From Candidatus Borrarchaeum weybense (GTDB taxonomy: Archaea > Asgardarchaeota > Sifarchaeia > Borrarchaeales > Borrarchaeaceae): a stretch of DNA of 64,000 nucleotides. The stretch is taken from contig JAHQJS010000004.1 of assembly GCA_019057385.1 (NCBI GenBank), positions 1,234,539-1,298,538 on the forward strand, in the 5' to 3' direction. This document shows, in pieces, positions 1 through 9,019 of the stretch. The translations under genes and the position numbers were made by a program. The notes beneath the pieces were generated by a model. That model was not told the DNA's origin, searched no databases, and worked only from the letters and a program-made list of their open reading frames with translations. Positions within the stretch are counted from its first letter, which is position 1. Each line of letters starts with the position of its first letter.

Positions 1-457
1 TCAAAATTCTTAATTTTATTGATTATTAAAAAAGTACGATCTCTATGCTGTTTTATGCATATATCACAAGATGCAAGGACCTTTGTTATTAGATGAAACC
101 AAATACGGCATGTTCCTTTTATTTTCATGTTTTATACATATTCTCCTTAAGTCTAATTATTGAATATAATATATTATTCTCGTAAGAGTGAAATTGGTAT
201 GGTTTGCGAGAGTCTACAAGATTTTGATATATATTGTAGACCCATTATTTTTGATATATGTGAATATTTTAGTATTAGCGATATTAAAACTCGAAAACCA
301 CTACTAGTAAACACAAGAATCCACATATCCACAGGAAACTACTATTATTCTCTCAAATTAATAATCTTACGCATCTCACATTCAAACAGATGAGGCTGAC
401 TGCTACTTATTTTCGTAAAATAAGTATACGAGGGATGCAGAGGTTGTGGAAGAACCT
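1..457. other. AT-rich stretch without a convincing gene
   Basis: No reading frame here has a ribosome binding site or a recognisable product; a 77-codon frame at 160-393 has a low-complexity, Ile/Tyr-rich translation and no Shine-Dalgarno sequence. The only clear structure is an inverted repeat at 404-426, downstream of the 3' end of the leftward TreT gene. Confidence 0.5.
404..426 (-). terminator. AT-rich hairpin downstream of treT copy 1
   Basis: A perfect 10-bp inverted repeat (TACTTATTTT, 3-nt loop CGT, AAAATAAGTA) lies about 32 bp past the stop codon of the leftward TreT gene. It may help end or stabilise that transcript. Archaeal termination normally relies on U-tracts, so the terminator role is inference. 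Confidence 0.3.
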
Positions 458-1666
458 TTAATCTAAGTAATTCTCAAATATATTAAGCCAATCAATCATT
501 AGTCTTGTAATCAAGAAATTATTTTTTACATGTTCTTTTCCATTTTTACCCATTTCATCTCGTAGTTTTTCATCTTTCAGAAGTTTTATTATGCTCTCAG
601 AAAATCCTTTGATATCCTTTGGTTCATGCAAAAATCCGTTCACGCCATTAATTACTTGTAATGGGATTCCTCCAACATTGGAAGCTACAACAGGTGTTTC
701 CTTCCAAAGGGCTTCAGAAACAACCAATCCAAAGCCTTCTCTTAAGGATTTTTGAATAACAACCGAAGAAGCGGTCTGTAAACAATTAACCATCAGATCT
801 GTTCCATTTAAAAGTAGCTTGATGTCCTTCTTATATTTACTCTTATTAACCTTTTTTCTAACCTTTTCATATATTTGCTGTCCCTCAGGGTCGTCTGTGG
901 CAAATGCGCCGAGTAAAACTAGCTGACAATCCAATTTTTGCCTTACCATTTCAAAAACTCTTATAACTCCAAGCGGGTCTTTCCACTTATCAAATCTTGA
1001 TACTTGCGAAATGATTGGTCTTTCTATATTTATTCCATGTTTAGTCAATGTGCTATCAATCATTTTATCAGAGATTTTTTTATTCTTTTGGTATAAAGGG
1101 TCTATTGCAGGATAAATAACACTTTGTGGAATATTTAACTCCTTTTTATATTTCTCCATTGAGATGACCAAATGATCATATTGCTCGATGAAGTTTTTTA
1201 AATAAGTCCAGTGTATTGTGTTGGGATGAGTTATATCAATGTGGGCCCTAAAAATCCACGGCTGTTTTTTTTCGTAGAAGTCAACTAATGCCAAAGGTTG
1301 CGGATCATGCACTATTACAAGGTCGTGATTGTTTATGTGTGTGAATTTTGAAAAGCGTTTATTTGTTTCGTAATAGATTTTTTTCCTTCGTTCTGACAAA
1401 TTTATTTTATCGCCTTGGAGTCCATTATGAAAACTTTTTGTAACTTTAAAGAAGTCAGGATTTCCATGCAGAATTCTCCAACCGAAATCAATCCCAAAGT
1501 CGTGAAACATCGGAATCATACTATTAAGCATCTCTGCAACACCGCCCCCTTGATAAGTCGAGTTAATACAAAGGATGTGATATTTAGAAAATTTTTCCGA
1601 CTTCATCTGAAGTTGTTCAAAGTGTTCTATTCCAACGATGCTTCGATAGTTTTTCAGAGATGCCAT
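458..1666 (-). CDS. treT: TreT-type trehalose synthase / GT4 glycosyltransferase, copy 1
   Basis: A 402-residue GT-B glycosyltransferase. The family (Thermococcus TreT) makes trehalose reversibly from an NDP-glucose and glucose; the enzyme is cytoplasmic. Seen here: the N-terminal donor/acceptor loop INSTYQGGGVAEML (about residues 34-47), HDPQPLAL in the middle, SRFDKWKDP at the start of the C-terminal Rossmann fold, and the GT4 signature EGFGLVVSEALWKE from residue 310. Length matches TreT (about 410). The ATG start has GAGGT 7-8 nt upstream. It is transcribed away from the glycosyltransferase at 1910. A closely similar paralogue of identical length lies at 9020. Trehalose phosphorylase is the main alternative; substrate is inferred from family. 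Confidence 0.75.
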   Translation of the reverse strand: MASLKNYRSIVGIEHFEQLQMKSEKFSKYHILCINSTYQGGGVAEMLNSMIPMFHDFGIDFGWRILHGNPDFFKVTKSFHNGLQGDKINLSERRKKIYYETNKRFSKFTHINNHDLVIVHDPQPLALVDFYEKKQPWIFRAHIDITHPNTIHWTYLKNFIEQYDHLVISMEKYKKELNIPQSVIYPAIDPLYQKNKKISDKMIDSTLTKHGINIERPIISQVSRFDKWKDPLGVIRVFEMVRQKLDCQLVLLGAFATDDPEGQQIYEKVRKKVNKSKYKKDIKLLLNGTDLMVNCLQTASSVVIQKSLREGFGLVVSEALWKETPVVASNVGGIPLQVINGVNGFLHEPKDIKGFSESIIKLLKDEKLRDEMGKNGKEHVKNNFLITRLMIDWLNIFENYLD

Positions 1667-1764
1667 TTCGGTTTACCTCACAGTGGGTTCATCGGGAAAA
1701 TATACAGGGAAAACCGTATATCTCATTTATAAATTTTTAGAATTGCTGAGAAATAGGTCGAGTG

Positions 1765-1779
1765 AAATACGAAGTATTT
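1765..1779. promoter_or_regulatory. Inverted repeat in the treT1/glycosyltransferase divergent region
   Basis: AAATAC-GAA-GTATTT is a perfect 6-bp inverted repeat in the gap between the divergent treT copy 1 and the glycosyltransferase gene. The position suits an operator controlling one or both genes, but no regulator is encoded next to it. Function is inferred from position only. Confidence 0.25.
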
Positions 1780-1909
1780 TTTCAATATTCATAAAAGATT
1801 TTTGAAAATACTGTTTTACAAAAACTTTAAGAACTTGTTATTAGTGTATTGGTTGTTCTCTAGGCAAACCGTTATGTCTGCGTATTATGGAGAATATCGA
1901 GGACAAAAT

Positions 1910-3157
1910 ATGAAAATAGCCTTTTTTGTCTGGGAATTTCCACCCAAGATTGTTGGTGGATTAGGAACATATGCTCTGGAGATAACACAACAGTTTATTA
2001 AAAGAGGACATGAAGTCACGGTCTTTACCCTTAATGATCCTTCTGGGAAACTCCTCACAAGAGATATTTGGCGTGGTGTTGAGGTCTACAGACCGACACC
2101 TATCGATTTTAGCGGTCTATTTCCAACTTTTGTTGATACCGAACTCAGAGAATGGGGATTAGGACTTCGTTTCTTTTCAGATGTTATAACCTATAATGTA
2201 TTTTCAGCTGCAAAACTTTGCAATCACCTCGTAAAAAAAGAGCGTAGAGAATTCGATATATTATCTGCTCACGATTGGCTATCAGTTCTTGGAGGAATTT
2301 CATCAAAAAGACATCTAGATCTGCCTCTGATATTCCATGTCCATTCTACTGAACGAGGGAGGGCACTCGGAGGAGGCTCATGCACTGTAGAAAACTTTGA
2401 AGCAAAGGGTGCTGAAGTTTCTGATGGAATAATTACAGTATCAAAGGTTATGCGCGAAGAACTCATCTCTGTAGGCTTTCCTGTCCATAAGATAAATGTC
2501 ATTTGGAATGGAGTTGACCCAGAAAACAAATATAATCCAAAAAATATCCCTGAAGAAAGTATTTTGACAATTAGAGAAAGATATGGAATTCAAGATGATG
2601 AATTCATGATTTTTTACGTTGGACGCTTAATTGCTGTTAAAGGAGTTGATTGTTTAATCAGAGCCATGCCTCAAGTTTTGGCTGATGTGCCAAACGCAAA
2701 GTTAGTCATTGTGGGTATGGGAAATTTGTACCAATACTTAGAAGATACTGTAAGCCAGTTAAATCTCCAAGATAAAGTAATTTTTCGTAATGAATTTATC
2801 TCGGAAGAGGAACGTATTCTAAGCATTGCAGCTTCAGATGTGTGTGTCTTTCCGTCTCATTACGAACCTTTCGGAATTGTTAGTCTAGAGGCGATGGCGA
2901 TGAAAAAACCTGTGGTAGTAGGAGCAATGGGAACTTCTGGATTCAAAGAACAAGTAATAGAAGCAGGAACAGACCAATGTGGTTATCTTATTGATCCAAA
3001 TGATCCAAATGATATCGCTAACGCAGTAACAACAATACTCCAAGATCCCGACCGTGCAAAAAAAATGGGAGAAAACGCAAGAAAAAGAGTATTAGCAGAA
3101 TTTACATGGGATCATGTAGCTGAGAATACAATATCTGTGTATGAAAGATTTCTTTAA
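1910..3157 (+). CDS. Glycogen-synthase-like glycosyltransferase (GT4/GT5)
   Basis: A 415-residue GT-B glycosyltransferase from the chosen ATG, which begins MKIAFFVWEFPP and has GAGGA about 8 nt upstream; a longer frame runs back to 1802 but has no good start signal. The N-terminal WEFPPKIVGGLGTY loop with KxGGL-like glycines is the NDP-sugar synthase signature. The centre carries HVHSTERGRALGGG, and the C-terminal domain has YVGRLIAVKGVD and PSHYEPFGIVSLEAMAMKKPVV. Archaeal relatives are often annotated as glycogen synthase using ADP-glucose. Divergence from TreT suggests shared NDP-glucose metabolism. It could instead modify a surface glycan; no glycogen branching or debranching gene is in view. 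Confidence 0.7.
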   Translation: MKIAFFVWEFPPKIVGGLGTYALEITQQFIKRGHEVTVFTLNDPSGKLLTRDIWRGVEVYRPTPIDFSGLFPTFVDTELREWGLGLRFFSDVITYNVFSAAKLCNHLVKKERREFDILSAHDWLSVLGGISSKRHLDLPLIFHVHSTERGRALGGGSCTVENFEAKGAEVSDGIITVSKVMREELISVGFPVHKINVIWNGVDPENKYNPKNIPEESILTIRERYGIQDDEFMIFYVGRLIAVKGVDCLIRAMPQVLADVPNAKLVIVGMGNLYQYLEDTVSQLNLQDKVIFRNEFISEEERILSIAASDVCVFPSHYEPFGIVSLEAMAMKKPVVVGAMGTSGFKEQVIEAGTDQCGYLIDPNDPNDIANAVTTILQDPDRAKKMGENARKRVLAEFTWDHVAENTISVYERFL

Positions 3158-3207
3158 AATTTATACGCGATTACAAGAGCTTTTCTCTCAATATTTTTGA
3201 AGATGGC

Positions 3208-3366
3208 ATGAAAACACACATGAAAAGATATATAAGAAACTTAAATATGGATGTAAAGCTATATTATGCAGCTTTAGTGAAGCTTAAATTATCAATGGAG
3301 ATTAGAATTGATACTTATGACGCTGGCACTGGTCGTGTAGATGAACTGGCTACCTTTGAAAATTAA
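3208..3366 (+). CDS. Possible small protein, 52 aa
   Basis: A short frame in the 300-bp gap before the first MFS gene, translating to a basic-start, Ile/Leu-rich peptide ending in TFEN. There is no clear ribosome binding site and no family is recognised. It may be spurious or a gene remnant. The rest of the gap shows only AT-rich promoter-like sequence. Confidence 0.2.
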   Translation: MKTHMKRYIRNLNMDVKLYYAALVKLKLSMEIRIDTYDAGTGRVDELATFEN

Positions 3367-3457
3367 GTTAAAGATGTAGACTATTTTGTATTGTGTGGGT
3401 TAATTATGTGAACAAAAACATTTTAAAATTCTTTAATTTTAAAAAGGATGTGAATTC

Positions 3458-4678
3458 TTGAATTCTGCAAATAATGATAAATCAAATAATTGGATGTTGC
3501 CAATTAATATTGTAAATTTGCTCTTTAATACAGTAACAATAATACCCTTCGTTATAATTCCTCTTTATGCAACAACTGTATTAGGTGCCTCCCTTTTTCA
3601 AGCAAGCTTGATCGCCGGAACGTTCTTTGGAGTTAATGCAGTGACGGCCATAATTATGGGGTCACTGTCTGATATTATGGGGAAGCGAAAACCATTTCTG
3701 ATTTTTAGTCTGTTCGGATCTGCAGTCATCTTTCTCATAATCTCTTTTATTGCACTCCCAGTAACATTGATTTTATTAATGGGGCTCTTTGGATTCATAG
3801 CCGCAGGATTCTCACCCTGCGCGATGGGCATGGTCTCTGAATACTCAGAACCGGGAGAAAAAGGTAAAAACTTAGGATATTTAAATTCTGGAACCTCATT
3901 GGGGTGGGCAGTAGGCTCTTTTTCGAGCGGGACAATTACTGAACTTTTCAGTTTTGCGATGACCTTCTATTTTGGATGCATGCTTGCAGTTCTTGCTGCT
4001 GTCCTAACGATTATCTTCTTGAGAGAGACAAAAACCGACATTGTTAAAGAAAGAAACTTCAGCAAGATTATACTCGCTTTGAAAAATCGATTCATACCGA
4101 AAAGTGGCGAAAGCACATATTTAAAAGAAAAGGGCTTAAGTTGGTTTTATATCTCTTTATTCTTTAGATATAGTGCTTATTGGGGGTCATTTGCTTTATT
4201 ATCCATTTTCTTTGCGACAATAGTGTCGACAACATGGGTTGGTATCCTTATAGCTATCAACTTAGGGATTTCAGCTTTAATTATGTCCCCTGTGGGTAAA
4301 TTTTCCGATATGAAAGGCAGAAAAATAATCATTATGTTTGGATTAATTGGGACTAGTATTGTTTTAGTAATGTATGCGACATCCTACAGCCTTATTTTAC
4401 TCATTATCGCCCAAGTCCTTAATGCTTTTGTTTTTGCAAGCATTTATACTGGAGGAAGTGCCTTTGTATCAGATGTCGCGCCTTCTGCCAGCCACAACGA
4501 AGCTATGGGTTACCTCAATTCTGCTATAACCTTTGGAGCTGTGACTGGAACCCTAATAGCAGGTATAATGGCTGAAATATTTGGTTTAAGAATTATGTTT
4601 CTCATCTTGGCTATATTGCCTATTATTGGTGCTGTAATTGTTTTATCAAAAGTAAGCGAAACCATCTCATCATCATAA
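3458..4678 (+). CDS. MFS transporter, copy 1
   Basis: A 406-residue polytopic membrane protein with about 12 predicted helices in two halves. Major-facilitator motif A is seen as GSLSDIMGKRKPF (around residue 67) and again in the second half as GKFSDMKGRKII. A hydrophilic loop around residues 200-230 separates the halves. It starts at TTG, with AAGGA about 9 nt upstream, and its N-terminus (NSANN) aligns with that of the copy at 7671. MFS proteins exchange small solutes using ion gradients. The setting among trehalose/glucan enzymes suggests a sugar substrate, but this is inference and drug-efflux type function is possible. Confidence 0.85.
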   Translation: MNSANNDKSNNWMLPINIVNLLFNTVTIIPFVIIPLYATTVLGASLFQASLIAGTFFGVNAVTAIIMGSLSDIMGKRKPFLIFSLFGSAVIFLIISFIALPVTLILLMGLFGFIAAGFSPCAMGMVSEYSEPGEKGKNLGYLNSGTSLGWAVGSFSSGTITELFSFAMTFYFGCMLAVLAAVLTIIFLRETKTDIVKERNFSKIILALKNRFIPKSGESTYLKEKGLSWFYISLFFRYSAYWGSFALLSIFFATIVSTTWVGILIAINLGISALIMSPVGKFSDMKGRKIIIMFGLIGTSIVLVMYATSYSLILLIIAQVLNAFVFASIYTGGSAFVSDVAPSASHNEAMGYLNSAITFGAVTGTLIAGIMAEIFGLRIMFLILAILPIIGAVIVLSKVSETISSS

Positions 4679-4759
4679 TTGTTGAGGATTAGGAGGTTTG
4701 GATGATGAGAGGGCATATAACAATAACATAATAGCCTAATTTAATGAGGGGTACAAAAA

Positions 4760-6325
4760 ATGAAGGTGAGTAGGGTACAAGAGATGAGGAATCTTGATAA
4801 ATGTGCTATTGAGGACTATGGTATCGTTGGGGATATCCTCATGGAGAATGCAGGTCAGGCAGCTTACTTCGTGATACTCGATCAGATAGGCATAAAGGGG
4901 AAGGATTTTATCATCCTTTGTGGTTCAGGCAATAACGGCGGTGATGGGCTTGTGGCAGCCAGGAAGATACATTCCCAGGGCGGCACTGCTCGGGTCTTCC
5001 TAATGAGCGATGAGGGTAAGTTTAAAGGATCCGCTAGAAAGAACTTCGAGATTGTTTCCAAATTGCCCATCGAGGTCCGGAAGGTAGAGGACCGAGAAAC
5101 GCTCAGATCTTATATCATGAATTGTGACGTTATTGTGGATGCCATCTTAGGGACTGGTATTACACGGGAGGTAAAGGGCAAATATAGAGATATAATCAAT
5201 CTAATAAACAAGAGTAAAAAATTGACTGTCAGCATAGACATCCCTTCGGGGATAAACGGTGACACCGGAAAGATTATGGGTGTAGCCGTGAGAGCCGATT
5301 ATACTATAACCTACGGTCTACCGAAGATTGGCAACGTCATCTATCCTGGCTTTGAATATTGTGGAAAACTCTACGTTACTCATATATCATTCCCTCCAGA
5401 ACTTTATAACAAACCCGAGTTAAAGATAGAGATAGGAATTCCTTCTCCGCTACCAAAGAACGGGCATAAGGGAGATATTGGAAAGGTCTTATTCATAGCA
5501 GGGGCCAAGGGATATCACGAGTCCCCATACTACTTGGTATCATCGTTCCTAAAAGCAGGAGGCGATTACTCACGCTTTGCTGCCCCTCGCTCGGTTATAC
5601 CTTTCATAGCCAACGAGGACAAAAAGATAGCTTTCGTTCACCTAACAGAAACGAAGAGCGGGAGCATCGCGATGCAAAACAAAGATCAACTTTTAGAGAT
5701 AGCAGAGCAAATGGATCTTGTGGTAATAGGTTCTGGCGTTTCACTAAACAAGGAAACTCAGGAACTGGTGAGGATCCTAGCTGAGGAGATTGAGCGCCCT
5801 CTTCTTTTTTATAATGATAGTATTACCGTCATATCAAAGAATATAGAAGTAATAAGGTCAAGAGCAGAACCCACAGTTCTTATTGCTAATCTAGGTGAGA
5901 TGTCCTCGATTGTATCTAAGGATACAGCAGAAATTGAAGAAACTATTATTGATATCTTACAAGAGATGGCAAAAACCCTTGATTCGATCATTGTACTAAA
6001 GGCTGCCCATTCTCTGATAAGCTACCCTGACAAAACTGTTCGCATCAATATGAGTGGCAATCCTGATATGATAACTGAAGGGTCTGGAGATGTACTTGTG
6101 GGCTGCATTGCTGCGATGTTTGGTCTTGGTCTTTCTATAGAGGAAGCGGTTGTGACTGGCGTCTTCATTCATGGTTTATCGGCAGATATAACTGCAGAAA
6201 ACAAGGAAACGGACGAAATCACGGCCCAGAATATCATCGACTACCTTCCTATAGCTCTCAAAAGATATAGAGAAAGGGGCAATGAGATACTTAACCACTT
6301 CTATCACAGCATATACTATGTATAG
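4760..6325 (+). CDS. nnr: Bifunctional NAD(P)HX epimerase/dehydratase (YjeF_N + carbohydrate-kinase-like domain)
   Basis: A 521-residue protein of usual Nnr length. The N-terminal epimerase domain (about 1-215) shows ILMENAG, CGSGNNGGDGL and VDAILGTGI; the C-terminal dehydratase domain (about 235-510) begins at GHKGDIGKVLFIAGAKGY and has GSGDVLVG with the expected catalytic Asp. The pair repairs hydrated NADH/NADPH. Oddity: the motif usually reading GNxGMATGGTGD is GNPDMITEGSGD, and the ATP-site KG is KA (LKAAHSLI), so dehydratase activity may be altered. Codon use is rich in AGG and GGG, unlike the flanking MFS genes. It ends 10 bp before the next gene, probably one operon. Confidence 0.85.
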   Translation: MKVSRVQEMRNLDKCAIEDYGIVGDILMENAGQAAYFVILDQIGIKGKDFIILCGSGNNGGDGLVAARKIHSQGGTARVFLMSDEGKFKGSARKNFEIVSKLPIEVRKVEDRETLRSYIMNCDVIVDAILGTGITREVKGKYRDIINLINKSKKLTVSIDIPSGINGDTGKIMGVAVRADYTITYGLPKIGNVIYPGFEYCGKLYVTHISFPPELYNKPELKIEIGIPSPLPKNGHKGDIGKVLFIAGAKGYHESPYYLVSSFLKAGGDYSRFAAPRSVIPFIANEDKKIAFVHLTETKSGSIAMQNKDQLLEIAEQMDLVVIGSGVSLNKETQELVRILAEEIERPLLFYNDSITVISKNIEVIRSRAEPTVLIANLGEMSSIVSKDTAEIEETIIDILQEMAKTLDSIIVLKAAHSLISYPDKTVRINMSGNPDMITEGSGDVLVGCIAAMFGLGLSIEEAVVTGVFIHGLSADITAENKETDEITAQNIIDYLPIALKRYRERGNEILNHFYHSIYYV

Positions 6326-6335
6326 GTGGATAATT

Positions 6336-7355
6336 ATGAAAGCATGGATAGCAAGGAAACAGGCTAGTATCGAAGAAAAACCAATGGAGTTCACAAATCT
6401 CCCAACACCAATTCCAAAAGGAGATGAAATAAGGATAAAAATATCAGCCTGCGGTATTTGCAGGACGGACCTACATATTGTTGAGGGCGACCTTCCTTTG
6501 AAGAAATCTCCAATTGTTCCAGGACATGAGGTCGTCGGTGTGGTGGATGAAGTAGGGGATAAGGTTAAGAGGTTTAAAAGCGGAGACAAAGTGGGCGTAT
6601 CCTGGTTGCATAGCACCTGCAGAAGATGTAAGTACTGCCTCTCAGGAAGGGAGAATTACTGTCCTGAGTACAAATGCACGGGCTGGCATGTTAACGGCGG
6701 TTTCGCGGAATATATGACCATTAGGGAAGACTTTGCTCTTTCACTTCAGGGCGTAGATATGGATCCCGAGGACATAGCACCACTCTTATGCCCAGGGGTC
6801 GCTGGATATCTTTCCTTTAAACTTGCCTCCGTCAAGGAGGGTGATAAACTTGGTCTGTACGGGTTTGGGCCAACAGCTTACTATGTCTTAAAGGTTGCTA
6901 ATTACCTTGGAATAGAATGCTATGTGAGTACAAGATCAAAACATAATATAGAATCTGCAAGAAGGGAGGGCGCAGTATGGGCCAACGATACGATGAATGC
7001 CAAGATGCCTGAACGGCTAGATGCTGCGATACTCTTCCCGCCAGCGGGCAAGTTAGTTGAACCCACGCTTTCTCAGGTCAATCAGGGAGGAAGAGTGATC
7101 TTGGCCGCAGTGGACATGTCCCTGATAGAGATAAATGATTATTCCAATAATCTCTGGGGCAGAGACATCTTCACTCTTTATAATGTGAAGCATTCCGAAT
7201 CAGAGGAATTCTTAAGACTTGCCACAAAAATTGGTATAACTATAGATATCAAGGTATTTCCCTTCGAGAAGTTACAAGACGCCATGATCCAATTGAAGCA
7301 AAGGAAGATAAAGGAACCCAATGTAGTCATAAAGATGCCGACACCCGAGGGATAA
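6336..7355 (+). CDS. Zinc-dependent alcohol dehydrogenase, MDR family, copy 1
   Basis: A 339-residue medium-chain dehydrogenase. The GroES-like domain holds the catalytic zinc ligands (CGICRTDLH and GHEVVG) and a structural zinc lobe TCRRCKYCLSGRENYC with all four Cys. The Rossmann part has LYGFGPTAY in place of a canonical GxGxxG. It resembles the propanol-preferring zinc-ADH subgroup (adh_fam_2 type), which oxidises primary alcohols or reduces aldehydes with NAD(P). The start at MKAWIARK has AGGTGG 6-7 nt upstream; a longer frame overlaps nnr and is unlikely. It shares the AGG-rich codon use of nnr, so the two probably arrived together. A divergent paralogue is at 14740. Confidence 0.85.
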   Translation: MKAWIARKQASIEEKPMEFTNLPTPIPKGDEIRIKISACGICRTDLHIVEGDLPLKKSPIVPGHEVVGVVDEVGDKVKRFKSGDKVGVSWLHSTCRRCKYCLSGRENYCPEYKCTGWHVNGGFAEYMTIREDFALSLQGVDMDPEDIAPLLCPGVAGYLSFKLASVKEGDKLGLYGFGPTAYYVLKVANYLGIECYVSTRSKHNIESARREGAVWANDTMNAKMPERLDAAILFPPAGKLVEPTLSQVNQGGRVILAAVDMSLIEINDYSNNLWGRDIFTLYNVKHSESEEFLRLATKIGITIDIKVFPFEKLQDAMIQLKQRKIKEPNVVIKMPTPEG

Positions 7356-7670
7356 CATTTTTTTGACTATTGTTCAAAATGGTACTAATCCCGAATTTAA
7401 TCATCCCTTATCTTTAGGAGGCAAATTAGCGACCAGAAGGCATTAATTGAGTGATGTTTAATCTGTTTTGGATCTGATTTTTAAGTTTTGAAAAGTGATA
7501 TCGTGCAGCAACTTAATCCAATGTATTTTTAAATGGAATTACGTGATGAAGGGTACAAAGGTTTGAATTAAATCAACAAAAATCATTGGAGACTCAAACC
7601 AGTTTGCATAAGATCTCTTTGTTATTAGGTCAAGACAAATAGGATTATTAGTACATAAAAAAGGAAATGC
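7356..7670. other. Intergenic region before MFS copy 2
   Basis: A 315-bp gap after the adh gene. There is a T-run directly after the adh stop (ACATTTTTTTGAC), a plausible archaeal terminator, and AT-rich sequence before the MFS start. No frame, repeat or RNA gene is convincing. Confidence 0.5.
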
Positions 7671-8918
7671 GTGATTTCTTTGAACTCTACAACAAGTGAT
7701 GGCGCTCCCTCATTAATATCAATTAATATTACAAATTGGCTTTCTTCTTTTGCAGCAATCGTTCCATTTGTTATTATTCCTCTTTATGCGAGGGCTTATC
7801 TGGGGGCAACGCTGTTTCAGGCTAGCATAATTATAGGAACTTTATTTGGTGTAACTTCAGTGAGTTCGGTAATTATGGGTTCGTTATCAGACGAACTGGG
7901 GCGAAGAAAACCCTTTCTTATCGTGAGCATGCTCGGATCTGCCATCATTTTTCTTGTGATCCCTCTTTTGGGCAGTTCACTGCACTTGATTTTACTCATG
8001 GCTGTTTTTGGCTTTATTTCCGCTGGATTTGTCCCCTGTATAATGGGGATGGTCTCTGAAATCTCCTCAAAAACTGAAAAAGGGAGAAATTTGGGACTTT
8101 TAAACTCGACAACCTCGCTAGGATGGGCCATAGGATCCTTTTTGAGCGGTTTAATTGCGGATTTATTTAATTTTACAATGTCTTTTTATTTAGGGAGTTT
8201 CCTTGCAGTGCTTACAGTTGTATTAACAATATTTTTCTTGAAGGAGACTAAAGCCGATGTTGGTAAAGACCGAGACTTCAAAAAGGCTTTAATCGCGTTA
8301 AAAAAACGCTTTAGTTTTTCAACTAGTGGAGAAGGTGCATATCTCAAAGAAAATGGCTTAAACTGGTTTTATGTCTCTGCATTTTTACGATATAGTGCTT
8401 ATTGGGGCTCATTTGCACTACTCACAATTTTCTTTGCGTCATTGGTCTCAACGACGTGGGTGGGTATACTACTGCTGATTAATATGGGTCTCCAGGGTTT
8501 ATTGATGACTCCTGTAGGAAAGTTGTCGGATGAAAGGCTAGGTAGAAAGCCTATTATTCTATTCGGTCTATTTGGCACGACTGTCGTACTTTCCCTTTAT
8601 GCGTTATCTTACAGTCTCTATTTGCTAATTATAGCCCAAACTCTTAATGCATTTGTGTTTGCATGTATTTATACTGGAGGTAGTGCTTTTGTATCAGATA
8701 TCTCACCGAAGGGTAAGCATAATGAGGCTATGGGTTATTTAAATTCTAGCATTACTCTCGGAGCAGTAACTGGGACAATTATAGCGGGCTTTATTGCTGA
8801 AATGTTCGGTTTAAGGAACATGTTCTTTATCTTAGCAGTTTTGCCTGTTATTGGTGCTATAGTCGTTCTTTTGAAAGTTAACGAAACTATTTTGATAACT
8901 GAAACTTTGAAAGACTAA
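7671..8918 (+). CDS. MFS transporter, copy 2
   Basis: A 415-residue, 12-helix permease clearly paralogous to the copy at 3458, with matching blocks such as YLKENGLNWFYVSAFLRY, YSAYWGSFALL and FVFACIYTGGSAFVSD. Motif A appears as GSLSDELGRRKPF and GKLSDERLGRKP. GTG at 7671 has AAGGA 5 nt upstream; an in-frame TTG at 7680 aligns with the start of copy 1 and is the alternative. It sits 101 bp upstream of treT copy 2 on the same strand, which strengthens the link to sugar transport. Substrate unknown. Confidence 0.85.
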   Translation: MISLNSTTSDGAPSLISINITNWLSSFAAIVPFVIIPLYARAYLGATLFQASIIIGTLFGVTSVSSVIMGSLSDELGRRKPFLIVSMLGSAIIFLVIPLLGSSLHLILLMAVFGFISAGFVPCIMGMVSEISSKTEKGRNLGLLNSTTSLGWAIGSFLSGLIADLFNFTMSFYLGSFLAVLTVVLTIFFLKETKADVGKDRDFKKALIALKKRFSFSTSGEGAYLKENGLNWFYVSAFLRYSAYWGSFALLTIFFASLVSTTWVGILLLINMGLQGLLMTPVGKLSDERLGRKPIILFGLFGTTVVLSLYALSYSLYLLIIAQTLNAFVFACIYTGGSAFVSDISPKGKHNEAMGYLNSSITLGAVTGTIIAGFIAEMFGLRNMFFILAVLPVIGAIVVLLKVNETILITETLKD

Positions 8919-9019
8919 TCCTTTTGATTTTAACTTTTTCACTTGTAAGAAAGGCATTTCTTCACCGAATTAGTTAAATGTAGGAAGAATCTAAGGACTA
9001 TCAAAAAGGTGGCGGAATT

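Noticed and set aside
160..393. A 77-codon rightward frame at the left edge
   Set aside because: No ribosome binding site, low-complexity translation, no recognisable domain.
1415..1732. A 105-codon rightward frame
   Set aside because: Lies antisense to the treT copy 1 gene, whose motifs are clear.
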